Below are positions 42,132 through 49,304 of a stretch of 49,641 nucleotides of DNA, piece after piece. This DNA is from Micromonospora noduli (GTDB lineage: Bacteria; Actinomycetota; Actinomycetes; Mycobacteriales; Micromonosporaceae): contig NZ_PYAK01000044.1 in NCBI RefSeq assembly GCF_003264365.1, forward strand, positions 1-49,641, given 5' to 3'. Within the stretch, counting starts at the first letter, position 1, and every line of letters starts with the position of its first letter. A model generated the notes under the pieces. It was not told where the DNA came from. It was given only the letters and a program-made list of their open reading frames with translations, and did no database searches. The translations under genes were made by a program, and so were the position numbers.

Positions 42132-42207
42132 CTCGTGCTACATACGTTGCCTGCGTCGGAACGGCTGATCAATACTGGGCGGGCCAACCGACTGCAAGGG
42201 GCTCCAG

Positions 42208-42432
42208 GTGCCGATCCCGCCCACAATGGACGAGCTGCTCGACGATCTCTTGAAGAAGATCAAGGACAGGACCTATCCGCCTGGGTCCCAGCTCCCGTCC
42301 GGGCGCGCACTGGCAGACGAGTATGACGTCTCGCAGTCCACGATCAGTCGTGCGGTGGCGAAGCTGCGGAAACAGGGCGTGTTGGTCGGCCGTCCTGGTC
42401 GCGGCGTCTTCGTCGTTGAGGTGCGCCGCTGA
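42208..42432 (+). CDS. Short GntR-family DNA-binding protein (74 aa)
   Basis: 74 residues containing only the winged helix: MDELLDDLLKKIKDRTYPPGSQLPSGRALADEYDVSQSTISRAVAKLRKQGVLVGRPGRGVFV is a complete GntR domain. No ligand domain follows, as in KorSA-like and mobile-element GntR proteins. The GTG start is preceded by AAGGGG. It is the first gene before the methyltransferase-DUF262-HEPN cassette, 66 bp upstream of the methyltransferase, and is a candidate control protein for that cassette, comparable in role to C proteins of restriction-modification systems. Confidence 0.88.
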   Translation: MPIPPTMDELLDDLLKKIKDRTYPPGSQLPSGRALADEYDVSQSTISRAVAKLRKQGVLVGRPGRGVFVVEVRR

Positions 42433-42468
42433 TCCGGGCCTGCCAAGCTGCCCGGAGCAAGGCGTCCT

Positions 42469-42497
42469 CTTTACTCGGCTGCGGCCGCCTGTAGAGT
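42469..42497 (+). promoter_or_regulatory. Promoter of the methyltransferase gene
   Basis: CTTTAC (42469-42474) and TAGAGT (42492-42497) are 17 bp apart. TAGAGT is followed closely by two in-frame GTG codons, so a leaderless mRNA beginning at one of them is likely. Confidence 0.5.
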
Positions 42498-42498
42498 C

Positions 42499-43638
42499 GT
42501 GCACGTGAACGCGACGGTGGCGGACTATGCCCAAAAATGGCCCGAGGACGCACTGCGACTGAATGTTATATGCCCGTACTACACAATGTTTCCGCTCGAC
42601 TTCCCGCTTTCGCAACTCGCTGCGAAGCCCGAAGCAACGCGCGTTTTAGACCCTTTTTGCGGTAGAGGTACGACACTTTATGCTGCACGACTTGCAGGAC
42701 TGCCATCGGTAGGAATAGATATCAATCCCGTTGCCGTTGCCATCGCGCAAGCGAAGATTACCCAGGTTACCTCTGGTGCAGTGGTTCGTTTAGCTAAGAA
42801 AATTCTTGATGGCGGCCTCCAGGGAGAAGTGCCTGAGGGTGAGTTTTGGCAATGGTGCTACGAAGGTGTAACGCTTCGCGAAATTGTTACTCTGCGCACG
42901 AGTCTAATGACGATGAACTCGCCAACGGCGGCAATGTTGCGCGCAGTTTTACTAGGCATCTTGCACGGTCCTCGTAATAAGGGCCTGCCGTCCTACCTAT
43001 CAAATCAGATGCCGCGAACCTACGCTTCAAAGCCTGCATATGCAGTGAAGTTCTGGAAAACGCGCGCAATGGAGCCGGTGCGCATCCCTGCTTTGGATGT
43101 CATCGCGCGGCGGGCCGACCGGCTTCTGAAGTCAACCCCGACCACCCAGGGTGGTCATGTATACCATGGTGATTCTGTTGAGACCCTCCAAGGATTGCGT
43201 CAGAAGTTCGATCTAGTCGTCACCTCCCCGCCTTACTACGGCATGCGTACCTATGTGCCCGATCAGTGGCTGCGATCGTGGTTTCTTAGCGGTCTTCCAG
43301 ATATTCCTTATAACACTACCGGGCAGATTGCCCGGCAGCCGAATCAAGCTGCTTTTGTTCAGGCTCTAGCGGATGTTTGGGCTGCAGTTGCACGCCGTTG
43401 TCATCAAGGCGCCCGGCTGGCGATCCGTTTCGGCGCTATACCTTCCGCGCGCACCGATCCCGAGCAAATGATCATTTCTTCGATACTTAAAGCTGATGCC
43501 GGATGGGACGTTAAGGAGGTCCACGCGGCTGGAATCTCGCCCAAACGAGCCCGCCAGGCTGAGCAGTTCGGTAAGGCTGGAACTGCCATAGATGAGATTG
43601 ACGTTGTTGCCGAACTGGCCGGGCCCGAGCGCAGATGA
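42499..43638 (+). CDS. DNA N4/N6 amino-methyltransferase with motif order I to IV
   Basis: 379 residues. The SAM-binding motif I region VLDPFCGRGTTLYAARLAG is near residues 49-66 and GIDINPVAVAIA follows. The catalytic motif IV TSPPYYGMRTY is near 242-252; TSPPY favours N4-cytosine, though N6-adenine methylation is possible. Motif I precedes IV, unlike the usual beta-class order in which TSPPY enzymes place IV first. The 170 residues between may hold target recognition. The start could also be the GTG at 42505. Codon use is distinctly more AT-rich than the backbone and includes TTA. It is the first gene of a three-gene cassette with DUF262 and HEPN proteins. Confidence 0.88.
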   Translation: MHVNATVADYAQKWPEDALRLNVICPYYTMFPLDFPLSQLAAKPEATRVLDPFCGRGTTLYAARLAGLPSVGIDINPVAVAIAQAKITQVTSGAVVRLAKKILDGGLQGEVPEGEFWQWCYEGVTLREIVTLRTSLMTMNSPTAAMLRAVLLGILHGPRNKGLPSYLSNQMPRTYASKPAYAVKFWKTRAMEPVRIPALDVIARRADRLLKSTPTTQGGHVYHGDSVETLQGLRQKFDLVVTSPPYYGMRTYVPDQWLRSWFLSGLPDIPYNTTGQIARQPNQAAFVQALADVWAAVARRCHQGARLAIRFGAIPSARTDPEQMIISSILKADAGWDVKEVHAAGISPKRARQAEQFGKAGTAIDEIDVVAELAGPERR

Positions 43639-43685
43639 ACGAGCAGACATTGCCAGCATGAAGCACTCACGGACAGGACCAACGG

Positions 43686-44990
43686 GTGGACTCTCGGGAA
43701 AGTCGGATCGCGCTACAGGTCGCCTTGCTCCCAGGGGAGGCCATCGATGCTTTAAAGCCGGTGGAGTGGCCGCGCGTCTCTGATGCGGAGCTAAATACGC
43801 GGTACGTTAAAGAAGGCGTCCGTATTGTCGTCGAGCAGGCTCGCTACCCTCTGAACCAGATTCTGGCTATGTTCACGGACACCTTCGTAACAGGGTCCGG
43901 TAACAGGGAGGCCAAGTATAAGAGGGACCCTGAATACCAACGTCGTCATCGTTGGGACAACGGACGCAAATCGAGGCTTATCGAGTCTTTCTTGATGAAC
44001 GTTCCGGTACCTCCCGTCTTTCTCTACGAGTACGAGTTGGCCCGCTTCGAGGTGATGGACGGCCGTCAGCGGTTAACTGCGTTGATGGATTTCTATGACA
44101 ATTCGCTCGAATTGACGGGCCTCCAGCACTGGCCGGAACTCAACGGTCGAACTTACTCCACACTACCTAGTTCGATTCGCGATGGAATTGATCGGCGATA
44201 TCTATCGTCGATCATCCTGCTGAACGAGACTGCTGCCACTGAAGAGCAGGCTGCTTTTTTGAAGAAGTTAGTCTTTGAGAGACTGAACTCGGGCGGCGTA
44301 CGGCTCAGTGGGCAGGAGACGCGCAATGCGGTCTACAACGGTCCACTGAATGACCTCTGCCTCGAATTGTCTCGAACCACCGAGCTGCGCATAATGCTAG
44401 GCACCCCCCTCGATGTTGAGGCTTCATCTGTGGATGACGCCGAGGAGTCGGACGACTCGGAGCCGGTCATGTCTGAGCGGGACTCAGAAGGCGTTGAGGT
44501 CACGCGGATGGGCCGCAAAATGTTCGAGTCGATGGAAGATGTAGAGATTGTGCTCCGGTTCTACGCTTACCGGCACCTTTCTAAATTCTCTCAGGGGTTG
44601 AACCGCATCTCAGACTTCTTGGATGAGTTTCTGGTGAGGGGGAACAGGCTCGATAAAGTGACCCTGGCGGAGTACAAACAGCTCTTCTTGGACAACATTG
44701 ATTTCTGGTACCGAATTGGTGGAGCAACAGCCTTCCAAGTTAAGGGAAGCAAGCGCCACTTCAGTAAGATTGCCTACGACGCACTCATGTATGCGAGCTC
44801 GGCGTTAAATAGGGAACAAAAATCTGCCCTGCTGGACAATCCTGAGGCGGTTCAATCAGCAATTAGCGATATGTACAATAACCACGCCGCTATCTTCGGC
44901 GGACGTAGGACGAATACGGCGGATGCGAATCGGCGCAACCGGCACGCCATCGACGCATTAAGTTCAGCTCTGAGCGCTAGCCCGAGTTAG
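43686..44990 (+). CDS. DUF262 (GmrS/ParB-Srx-like) protein without visible HNH domain
   Basis: 434 residues. DUF262 motifs: PEYQRRHRWDNGRKSRLIES (about 82-101), NVPVPPVFLYEYE (about 105-117), DGRQRLTAL (about 125-133) and FERLNSGGVRLSGQETRNAVY (about 197-217). DUF262 proteins such as GmrSD, BrxU and SspE bind nucleotides and act in DNA restriction, usually with a DUF1524 HNH domain at the C-terminus. No HNH-like DHIxP pattern is present here. An acidic serine/aspartate loop occurs near 245-268. GTG start. It is 47 bases after the methyltransferase, and the HEPN gene follows eight bases later. TTA codons are present. Confidence 0.9.
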   Translation: MDSRESRIALQVALLPGEAIDALKPVEWPRVSDAELNTRYVKEGVRIVVEQARYPLNQILAMFTDTFVTGSGNREAKYKRDPEYQRRHRWDNGRKSRLIESFLMNVPVPPVFLYEYELARFEVMDGRQRLTALMDFYDNSLELTGLQHWPELNGRTYSTLPSSIRDGIDRRYLSSIILLNETAATEEQAAFLKKLVFERLNSGGVRLSGQETRNAVYNGPLNDLCLELSRTTELRIMLGTPLDVEASSVDDAEESDDSEPVMSERDSEGVEVTRMGRKMFESMEDVEIVLRFYAYRHLSKFSQGLNRISDFLDEFLVRGNRLDKVTLAEYKQLFLDNIDFWYRIGGATAFQVKGSKRHFSKIAYDALMYASSALNREQKSALLDNPEAVQSAISDMYNNHAAIFGGRRTNTADANRRNRHAIDALSSALSASPS

Positions 44991-44998
44991 GTCACCTC

Positions 44999-46039
44999 AT
45001 GATCTTACAATATAACGAATTGGCAACCGACCTCGGACGAATTCGACGATTTCTTGCGAGTAGCTCTGAGCAGAGGCAAAGCTCGGACCAGCGTAGATTC
45101 GCCTACATTGCATGTGTGTCCGCCCTATATTCGTCCTTTGAGAACTTCGCTGAGAGAGTCGCATTCCGATTTGGCCAGATGCTACTAGCGGAACCGACCA
45201 ACTGCTCCGCAGAGCAAATTTCAGGCCTGCGTCGCCGTTATGTTCGCAACGCTTCAGCTTTATTGGGACAGAGCCTCGGGGTCGGAAGATACCGGGATGT
45301 GACTGAGCTAGACGTTGCCAAGAGCCTTGCGTCGTGCCTGGACGAGTCGACCTCTTCTATTGATTTGCGGCTTGAGTTGATTGCCCTCCATAATTCGAAC
45401 CTTCGCCTGGAATCGTTGGTAGAACTCTTCCAGTGGGCGATCCCGGACCTGCTGAGCAAGATCCGGGACTCGGATTCGGTTAGAAAGTGGATGTCACTCA
45501 CACCAGATGTGAGCGAGAGCACGCTGATGGGAGTCCTCAAGAACGAGCTGGATGACTTAGTCGAGCGGCGGAACGAGGTCGCGCATCGGGCAATCCCTGA
45601 CGAAATTCTTTCTTATGAGCATCTGCTAGCAAAAGTTAGCTATGTAGAAGCGATTGCATTGGGGCTAATCGCAAGTCTCGCTGGCCCGCTTCTAGACGCG
45701 TCGATCAGGAACGGTGATAGCGCCCCCCTAGGCACCCCGTCCGAGTACTATCAGAACCGTAGGGTAGTTGTTATTCCGTCTCTTAACCTATCGATTTCTG
45801 AGGGAGCCTGCGTGTTGGCACCTAGTATGAGGTCGATGCGGTGGGGGCACGTACTGGAAGTCCGAGTTGCGGACAAGCGGGTAGCGGGAGCGCCCGCTGG
45901 AGAAGAAGCCGGCCTGCTCCTTAACTTCGCGGTCCCAAGAAAGGCTAGCGTCCTCCACCTTTGGCAATCTCCCAATTCTGATCTAGCCTCCCCTCCTGAC
46001 GGAATCTTTGGGAGCCAAGGGCCGTTCGGGGCAATTTGA
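44999..46039 (+). CDS. HEPN-domain protein (MAE_28990/MAE_18760-like), putative RNase
   Basis: 346 residues. An all-helical N-terminal half, FAYIACVSALYSSFENFAERVAFRFGQ, resembles the MAE_28990/RiboL-PSP-HEPN group. The HEPN catalytic motif R-x4-H appears as RNEVAH (R191-H196) in a helix (ELDDLVERRNEVAHRAIPDEIL). A beta-rich C-terminal half of unknown function follows. HEPN nucleases of conflict systems cut RNA and can halt growth. The third codon is TTA. It is eight bases after the DUF262 gene and probably translated with it. Low-GC codon use matches the cassette. Confidence 0.88.
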   Translation: MILQYNELATDLGRIRRFLASSSEQRQSSDQRRFAYIACVSALYSSFENFAERVAFRFGQMLLAEPTNCSAEQISGLRRRYVRNASALLGQSLGVGRYRDVTELDVAKSLASCLDESTSSIDLRLELIALHNSNLRLESLVELFQWAIPDLLSKIRDSDSVRKWMSLTPDVSESTLMGVLKNELDDLVERRNEVAHRAIPDEILSYEHLLAKVSYVEAIALGLIASLAGPLLDASIRNGDSAPLGTPSEYYQNRRVVVIPSLNLSISEGACVLAPSMRSMRWGHVLEVRVADKRVAGAPAGEEAGLLLNFAVPRKASVLHLWQSPNSDLASPPDGIFGSQGPFGAI

Positions 46040-46216
46040 CAACGAATCCGCTCGGTCGTTAGGTCTGCCCTGCTCCTAAGTCGCCGCATGAAAGCGACGG
46101 TTAGAACTTCCTATTGGCTGGGTGGTGTTCGCTATCAGGTCCGAGCGTGGCGGAAGCTATTTCAGTGCCGCGCTGCCTCAACACCTGCGGGTCCGGAGTG
46201 ACATGGGCTGGTTCGG

Positions 46217-47896
46217 TTAGTCAACGGTCGGTAGCTTCGGGCCGAGGACGTCGTCGGCGTCGACGATCGTGTACGCGTAGCCCTGCTCGGCGAGGAAGCG
46301 CTGCCGGTGTGCCGCGTACTCGGTGTCGATCGTGTCCCGGGACACCACGGTGTAGAAGTGCGCCTGCCGGCCGTCGGCCTTCGGCCGGAGCACCCGACCG
46401 AGCCGCTGCGCCTCCTCCTGGCGTGACCCGAACGTCCCCGACACCTGGATCGCCACCGCCGCCTCGGGCAGGTCGATGGAGAAGTTGCCGACCTTGGAGA
46501 TGACCAGGGTGCGGATCTCACCGGTGCGGAACGCGTCGAACAGCCGTTCCCGCTCCTTGTTGGTGGTCGAGCCCTGGATGATCGGCGCGTCGAGGTACTC
46601 GCCGAGCTGGTGCAGCTGGTCGATGTACGCCCCGATCACCAGCACCTGGTCGTCCGGGTGCCGGTCGACCAGCGCCTTGACCACCGGCAGCTTGGTGCGG
46701 GCGGTCGCCGCCATCCGGTAGCGCTCCTCCGCCTCCGCCGTCGCGTACGACATCCGCTCGGCGTCGGTCAGCGTCACCCGGACCTCGGTGCACTCGGCCG
46801 GTGCGATCCAGCCCTGCGACTCGATGTCCTTCCACGGCGCGTCGTACCGCTTGGGCCCGATCAGGCTGAACACGTCACCCTCGCGGCCGTCCTCGCGTAC
46901 CAGAGTCGCAGTCAGGCCCAGCCGGCGGCGGGCCTGGAGGTCCGCGGTGAACCGGAAGATCGGCGCGGGCAGCAGGTGCACCTCGTCGTAGACGACCAGG
47001 CCCCAGTCGCGGGCCCCGAAGAGGTCCAGGTGGGTGAACGCGCCGCCGCGCCGCGAGGTGAGCACCTGGTACGTGGCGATGGTGACCGGGCGGATCTCCT
47101 TGCGCTCGCCGGAGTACTCGCCGATCTCCTCCTCGGTCAGCGAGGTACGGGCGATCAACTCCCGCTTCCACTGCCGGCCGGCGACCGTGTTGGTGACCAG
47201 GATCAGGGTGGTCGCCTTCGCCTCGGCCATCGCCGCCGCGCCGACCAGGGTCTTGCCGGCGCCGCAGGGCAGCACCACCACACCCGACCCGCCGGCCCAG
47301 AACGCCTCGACGGCCTCCCGCTGGTACGACCGCAGCGTCCACGGCTTGCGCCCGTCCTTGCCGGCCTCGGCCAGCTCGATCGGGTGCGCCTCACCGTCGA
47401 CGTAACCGGCCAGGTCCTCCGCCGGCCAACCCAGCTTGAGCAGCGCCTGCTTGAGCCGGCCACGCTCGGACGGGTGCACCCGGATGGTGTCGTCGTCGAT
47501 CTTGTCGCCGAGCATCCCGGCGAGCTTCTTGCTCTTGGCCACCTCGATCAGCACCAGCCGGTCCAGTGCGCGCAGCACCAGCCCGTACGCCGGGTCGTTG
47601 GCGAGCTGAAGCCGGCCGTACCGGTCCATCGTCTCGGCCACGTCCACCAGCAGCGCGTGCGGCACCGGGTAACGCGAGTACTTGAGCAGCGAATCCACGA
47701 CACCCTCGGCGTCGTGGCCCGCCGCGCGGGCGTTCCACAGACCCAGCGGGGTCAGCCGGTAGGTGTGCACGTGCTCCGGCGAGCGTTCCAGCTCCGCGAA
47801 CGGCGCGATCGCCATCCGGCAGGCCTGCGCGTCGGGGTGGTCGATCTCCAGCAGCAGGGTCTTGTCCGACTGCACGATCAGTGGTCCACCGCTCAC
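46217..47896 (-). CDS. DNA repair helicase XPB
   Basis: 559 residues, a bacterial XPB. An N-terminal DNA-damage-recognition-like region (about 1-180) precedes RecA-like domain 1, with the Q-region WTLRSYQREAVEAFW, Walker A PCGAGKTL (about 210-217) and DEVH in VVYDEVHLL, and GLTATLVRED. Domain 2 carries QGSTTNKERERLFDAF and QRLGRVLRPK (arginine finger). It unwinds DNA 3' to 5' in nucleotide-excision repair. This gene is widely conserved in Micromonospora-like chromosomes, so its end marks the right border of the defence cassette. The start is GTG. Confidence 0.95.
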   Translation of the reverse strand: MSGGPLIVQSDKTLLLEIDHPDAQACRMAIAPFAELERSPEHVHTYRLTPLGLWNARAAGHDAEGVVDSLLKYSRYPVPHALLVDVAETMDRYGRLQLANDPAYGLVLRALDRLVLIEVAKSKKLAGMLGDKIDDDTIRVHPSERGRLKQALLKLGWPAEDLAGYVDGEAHPIELAEAGKDGRKPWTLRSYQREAVEAFWAGGSGVVVLPCGAGKTLVGAAAMAEAKATTLILVTNTVAGRQWKRELIARTSLTEEEIGEYSGERKEIRPVTIATYQVLTSRRGGAFTHLDLFGARDWGLVVYDEVHLLPAPIFRFTADLQARRRLGLTATLVREDGREGDVFSLIGPKRYDAPWKDIESQGWIAPAECTEVRVTLTDAERMSYATAEAEERYRMAATARTKLPVVKALVDRHPDDQVLVIGAYIDQLHQLGEYLDAPIIQGSTTNKERERLFDAFRTGEIRTLVISKVGNFSIDLPEAAVAIQVSGTFGSRQEEAQRLGRVLRPKADGRQAHFYTVVSRDTIDTEYAAHRQRFLAEQGYAYTIVDADDVLGPKLPTVD

Positions 47897-48068
47897 GCCA
47901 GCGTCCTCTCCTCGGTTGGCCGACCGGCCCGAACGGGTCGCATACCCGCTGCTGGCCGACCATCCAGTGTTGCACGATGCGGGACGGCGGAAGAAAGATG
48001 CTCACCGGGCGCAACCGTGACGGCACTCACGAACGTCTAGTAAAGGGACGACTGTCTGGGGAGGGCAC

Positions 48069-48947
48069 ATGAAGCATGTCCGGATCACTTCCCGGCTGGT
48101 TGCCCTCGTGGTGGTCGTGCTGGTCGGCGCGGGAGCGTGCGCGTTCGATCCGCAGTCCGGCGGGAGTGGTGGCGGGGGAGCCGCCCCAGCCGGTGCCGCG
48201 GAACAGGCAACGGGGGCGGGCGACACACCCGGGCCCGACCAGCACGGCCGGCCCACCCCGGCCTCGCCCACCCCGAAACCCTCCCGGAAACCCACGCCGA
48301 AGCCGACCCGCCCGGCACCCACGAAAACCCCCGGCACCGGTACGCCGACCGTCGCCGGCTGCCCCCAGGGGCAGCACCAGCGGGCGGTGGAGACCCACCT
48401 GGCCCGGTTGGGCGGGTTCGGGGCGGTGACCGTGGACGGCCGGCAGTCCGCCGCCGACTGCGCGGCTATCAAGAAGTTCCAGAAGAGGTACGGCATTCGC
48501 CCCGTCGAGGGTCGCGCCGGACCCACCACCCTCGACGTGGCCCAGCGCCTCGCCACCACCGACACGACCCGCTGCAAGGCCGGCACCGGCACCACGTTCT
48601 GCGTGGACCTGACCCGGCAGACCGTCTGGGCGCTCCGCGGCGGCAAGGTGATCATGGCACCGACGGTGACCCGCACCGGCATGTCCGGCTACCGCACCCC
48701 GGCCGGCACGTACGCAGTCAACTACCGCAACCCCAAGGAGTGGTCCAACCCGTACGAGGTGTGGCTGCCGTACTGGCAGCACTTCACCCAGGGGATGGGC
48801 TTCCACGAGACCACCACCTACCTGCACGACAAGTCGATCGGCTCGCACGGGTGCGTCAACCTGCTGCACGCCGACGCCGTCCGGATGTGGGAGCTCGGCA
48901 AGGTCGGCACCCGGGTGGTGCTGATCGGCCGGCGTCCCGGCACCTGA
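48069..48947 (+). CDS. L,D-transpeptidase (YkuD) with peptidoglycan-binding region, probable lipoprotein
   Basis: 292 residues. The N-terminus RLVALVVVVLVGAGAC gives a signal peptide ending in a lipobox-like cysteine. A Pro/Lys/Thr-rich linker is followed by a peptidoglycan-binding-like domain (CAAIKKFQKRYGIRPVEGRAGPTTLDVAQ) and the YkuD domain, in which HGCVN (SHGCVNLLHADA) carries the catalytic Cys and His. It makes 3-3 cross-links in peptidoglycan outside the membrane. GGGGAGGG precedes the ATG. Confidence 0.93.
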   Translation: MKHVRITSRLVALVVVVLVGAGACAFDPQSGGSGGGGAAPAGAAEQATGAGDTPGPDQHGRPTPASPTPKPSRKPTPKPTRPAPTKTPGTGTPTVAGCPQGQHQRAVETHLARLGGFGAVTVDGRQSAADCAAIKKFQKRYGIRPVEGRAGPTTLDVAQRLATTDTTRCKAGTGTTFCVDLTRQTVWALRGGKVIMAPTVTRTGMSGYRTPAGTYAVNYRNPKEWSNPYEVWLPYWQHFTQGMGFHETTTYLHDKSIGSHGCVNLLHADAVRMWELGKVGTRVVLIGRRPGT

Positions 48948-49043
48948 GTGACACGGAACGAATCGCGGCGGTAACCCCCTGTCCGACCGGACTAACGAGT
49001 GTCACCCTTGGAGTCCAGTGCCGGACCGGCGGGGAGGCTGGGC

Positions 49044-49280
49044 ATGACGGTCGACCGTGACGTGATCGCGGAGCACGAGCACGCACCACCCGACGAGGTG
49101 TCCCGAGCAACGGTGATCGCGTACGCCGTCGCGGCGACGCTCCTCCTCGGGTGGTTCCTCTTCGGCTGGCTGGTGCTCCAACAGGGCTTCGTGGACTCTG
49201 TCGGGGAATCCGCCGGCGCAGGCTTCGCGCTGCTGCTGATCATCTCGGTGGTCGGCACCGTACGCCGCAGCCGCCGCTGA
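49044..49280 (+). CDS. Small membrane protein (78 aa)
   Basis: 78 residues with a polar N-terminus and two hydrophobic helices (about 26-46 and 55-72), ending RRSRR. The start is the ATG with GGGGAGG eight bases upstream; an in-frame ATG at 48999 without such a site is rejected. I do not recognise the family. Confidence 0.7.
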   Translation: MTVDRDVIAEHEHAPPDEVSRATVIAYAVAATLLLGWFLFGWLVLQQGFVDSVGESAGAGFALLLIISVVGTVRRSRR

Positions 49281-49304
49281 CCGACGGCGCCCGCGCGGTG
49301 GAGG

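Larger units (their letters stand above)
41739..42207. other. Gene-free interval upstream of the GntR gene
   Basis: No convincing gene. It holds a 15-bp hairpin (41884-41921) and two direct repeats of CCACCTATGTCA (42086-42097 and 42120-42131), described separately. The composition becomes less GC-rich toward the right, marking the approach to the imported defence cassette. Confidence 0.55.

Noticed and set aside
46610..48040. Long plus-strand open frame opposite XPB
   Set aside because: It is the antisense shadow of a well-supported helicase gene; its translation is rich in Arg/Gly/Pro with no domain.
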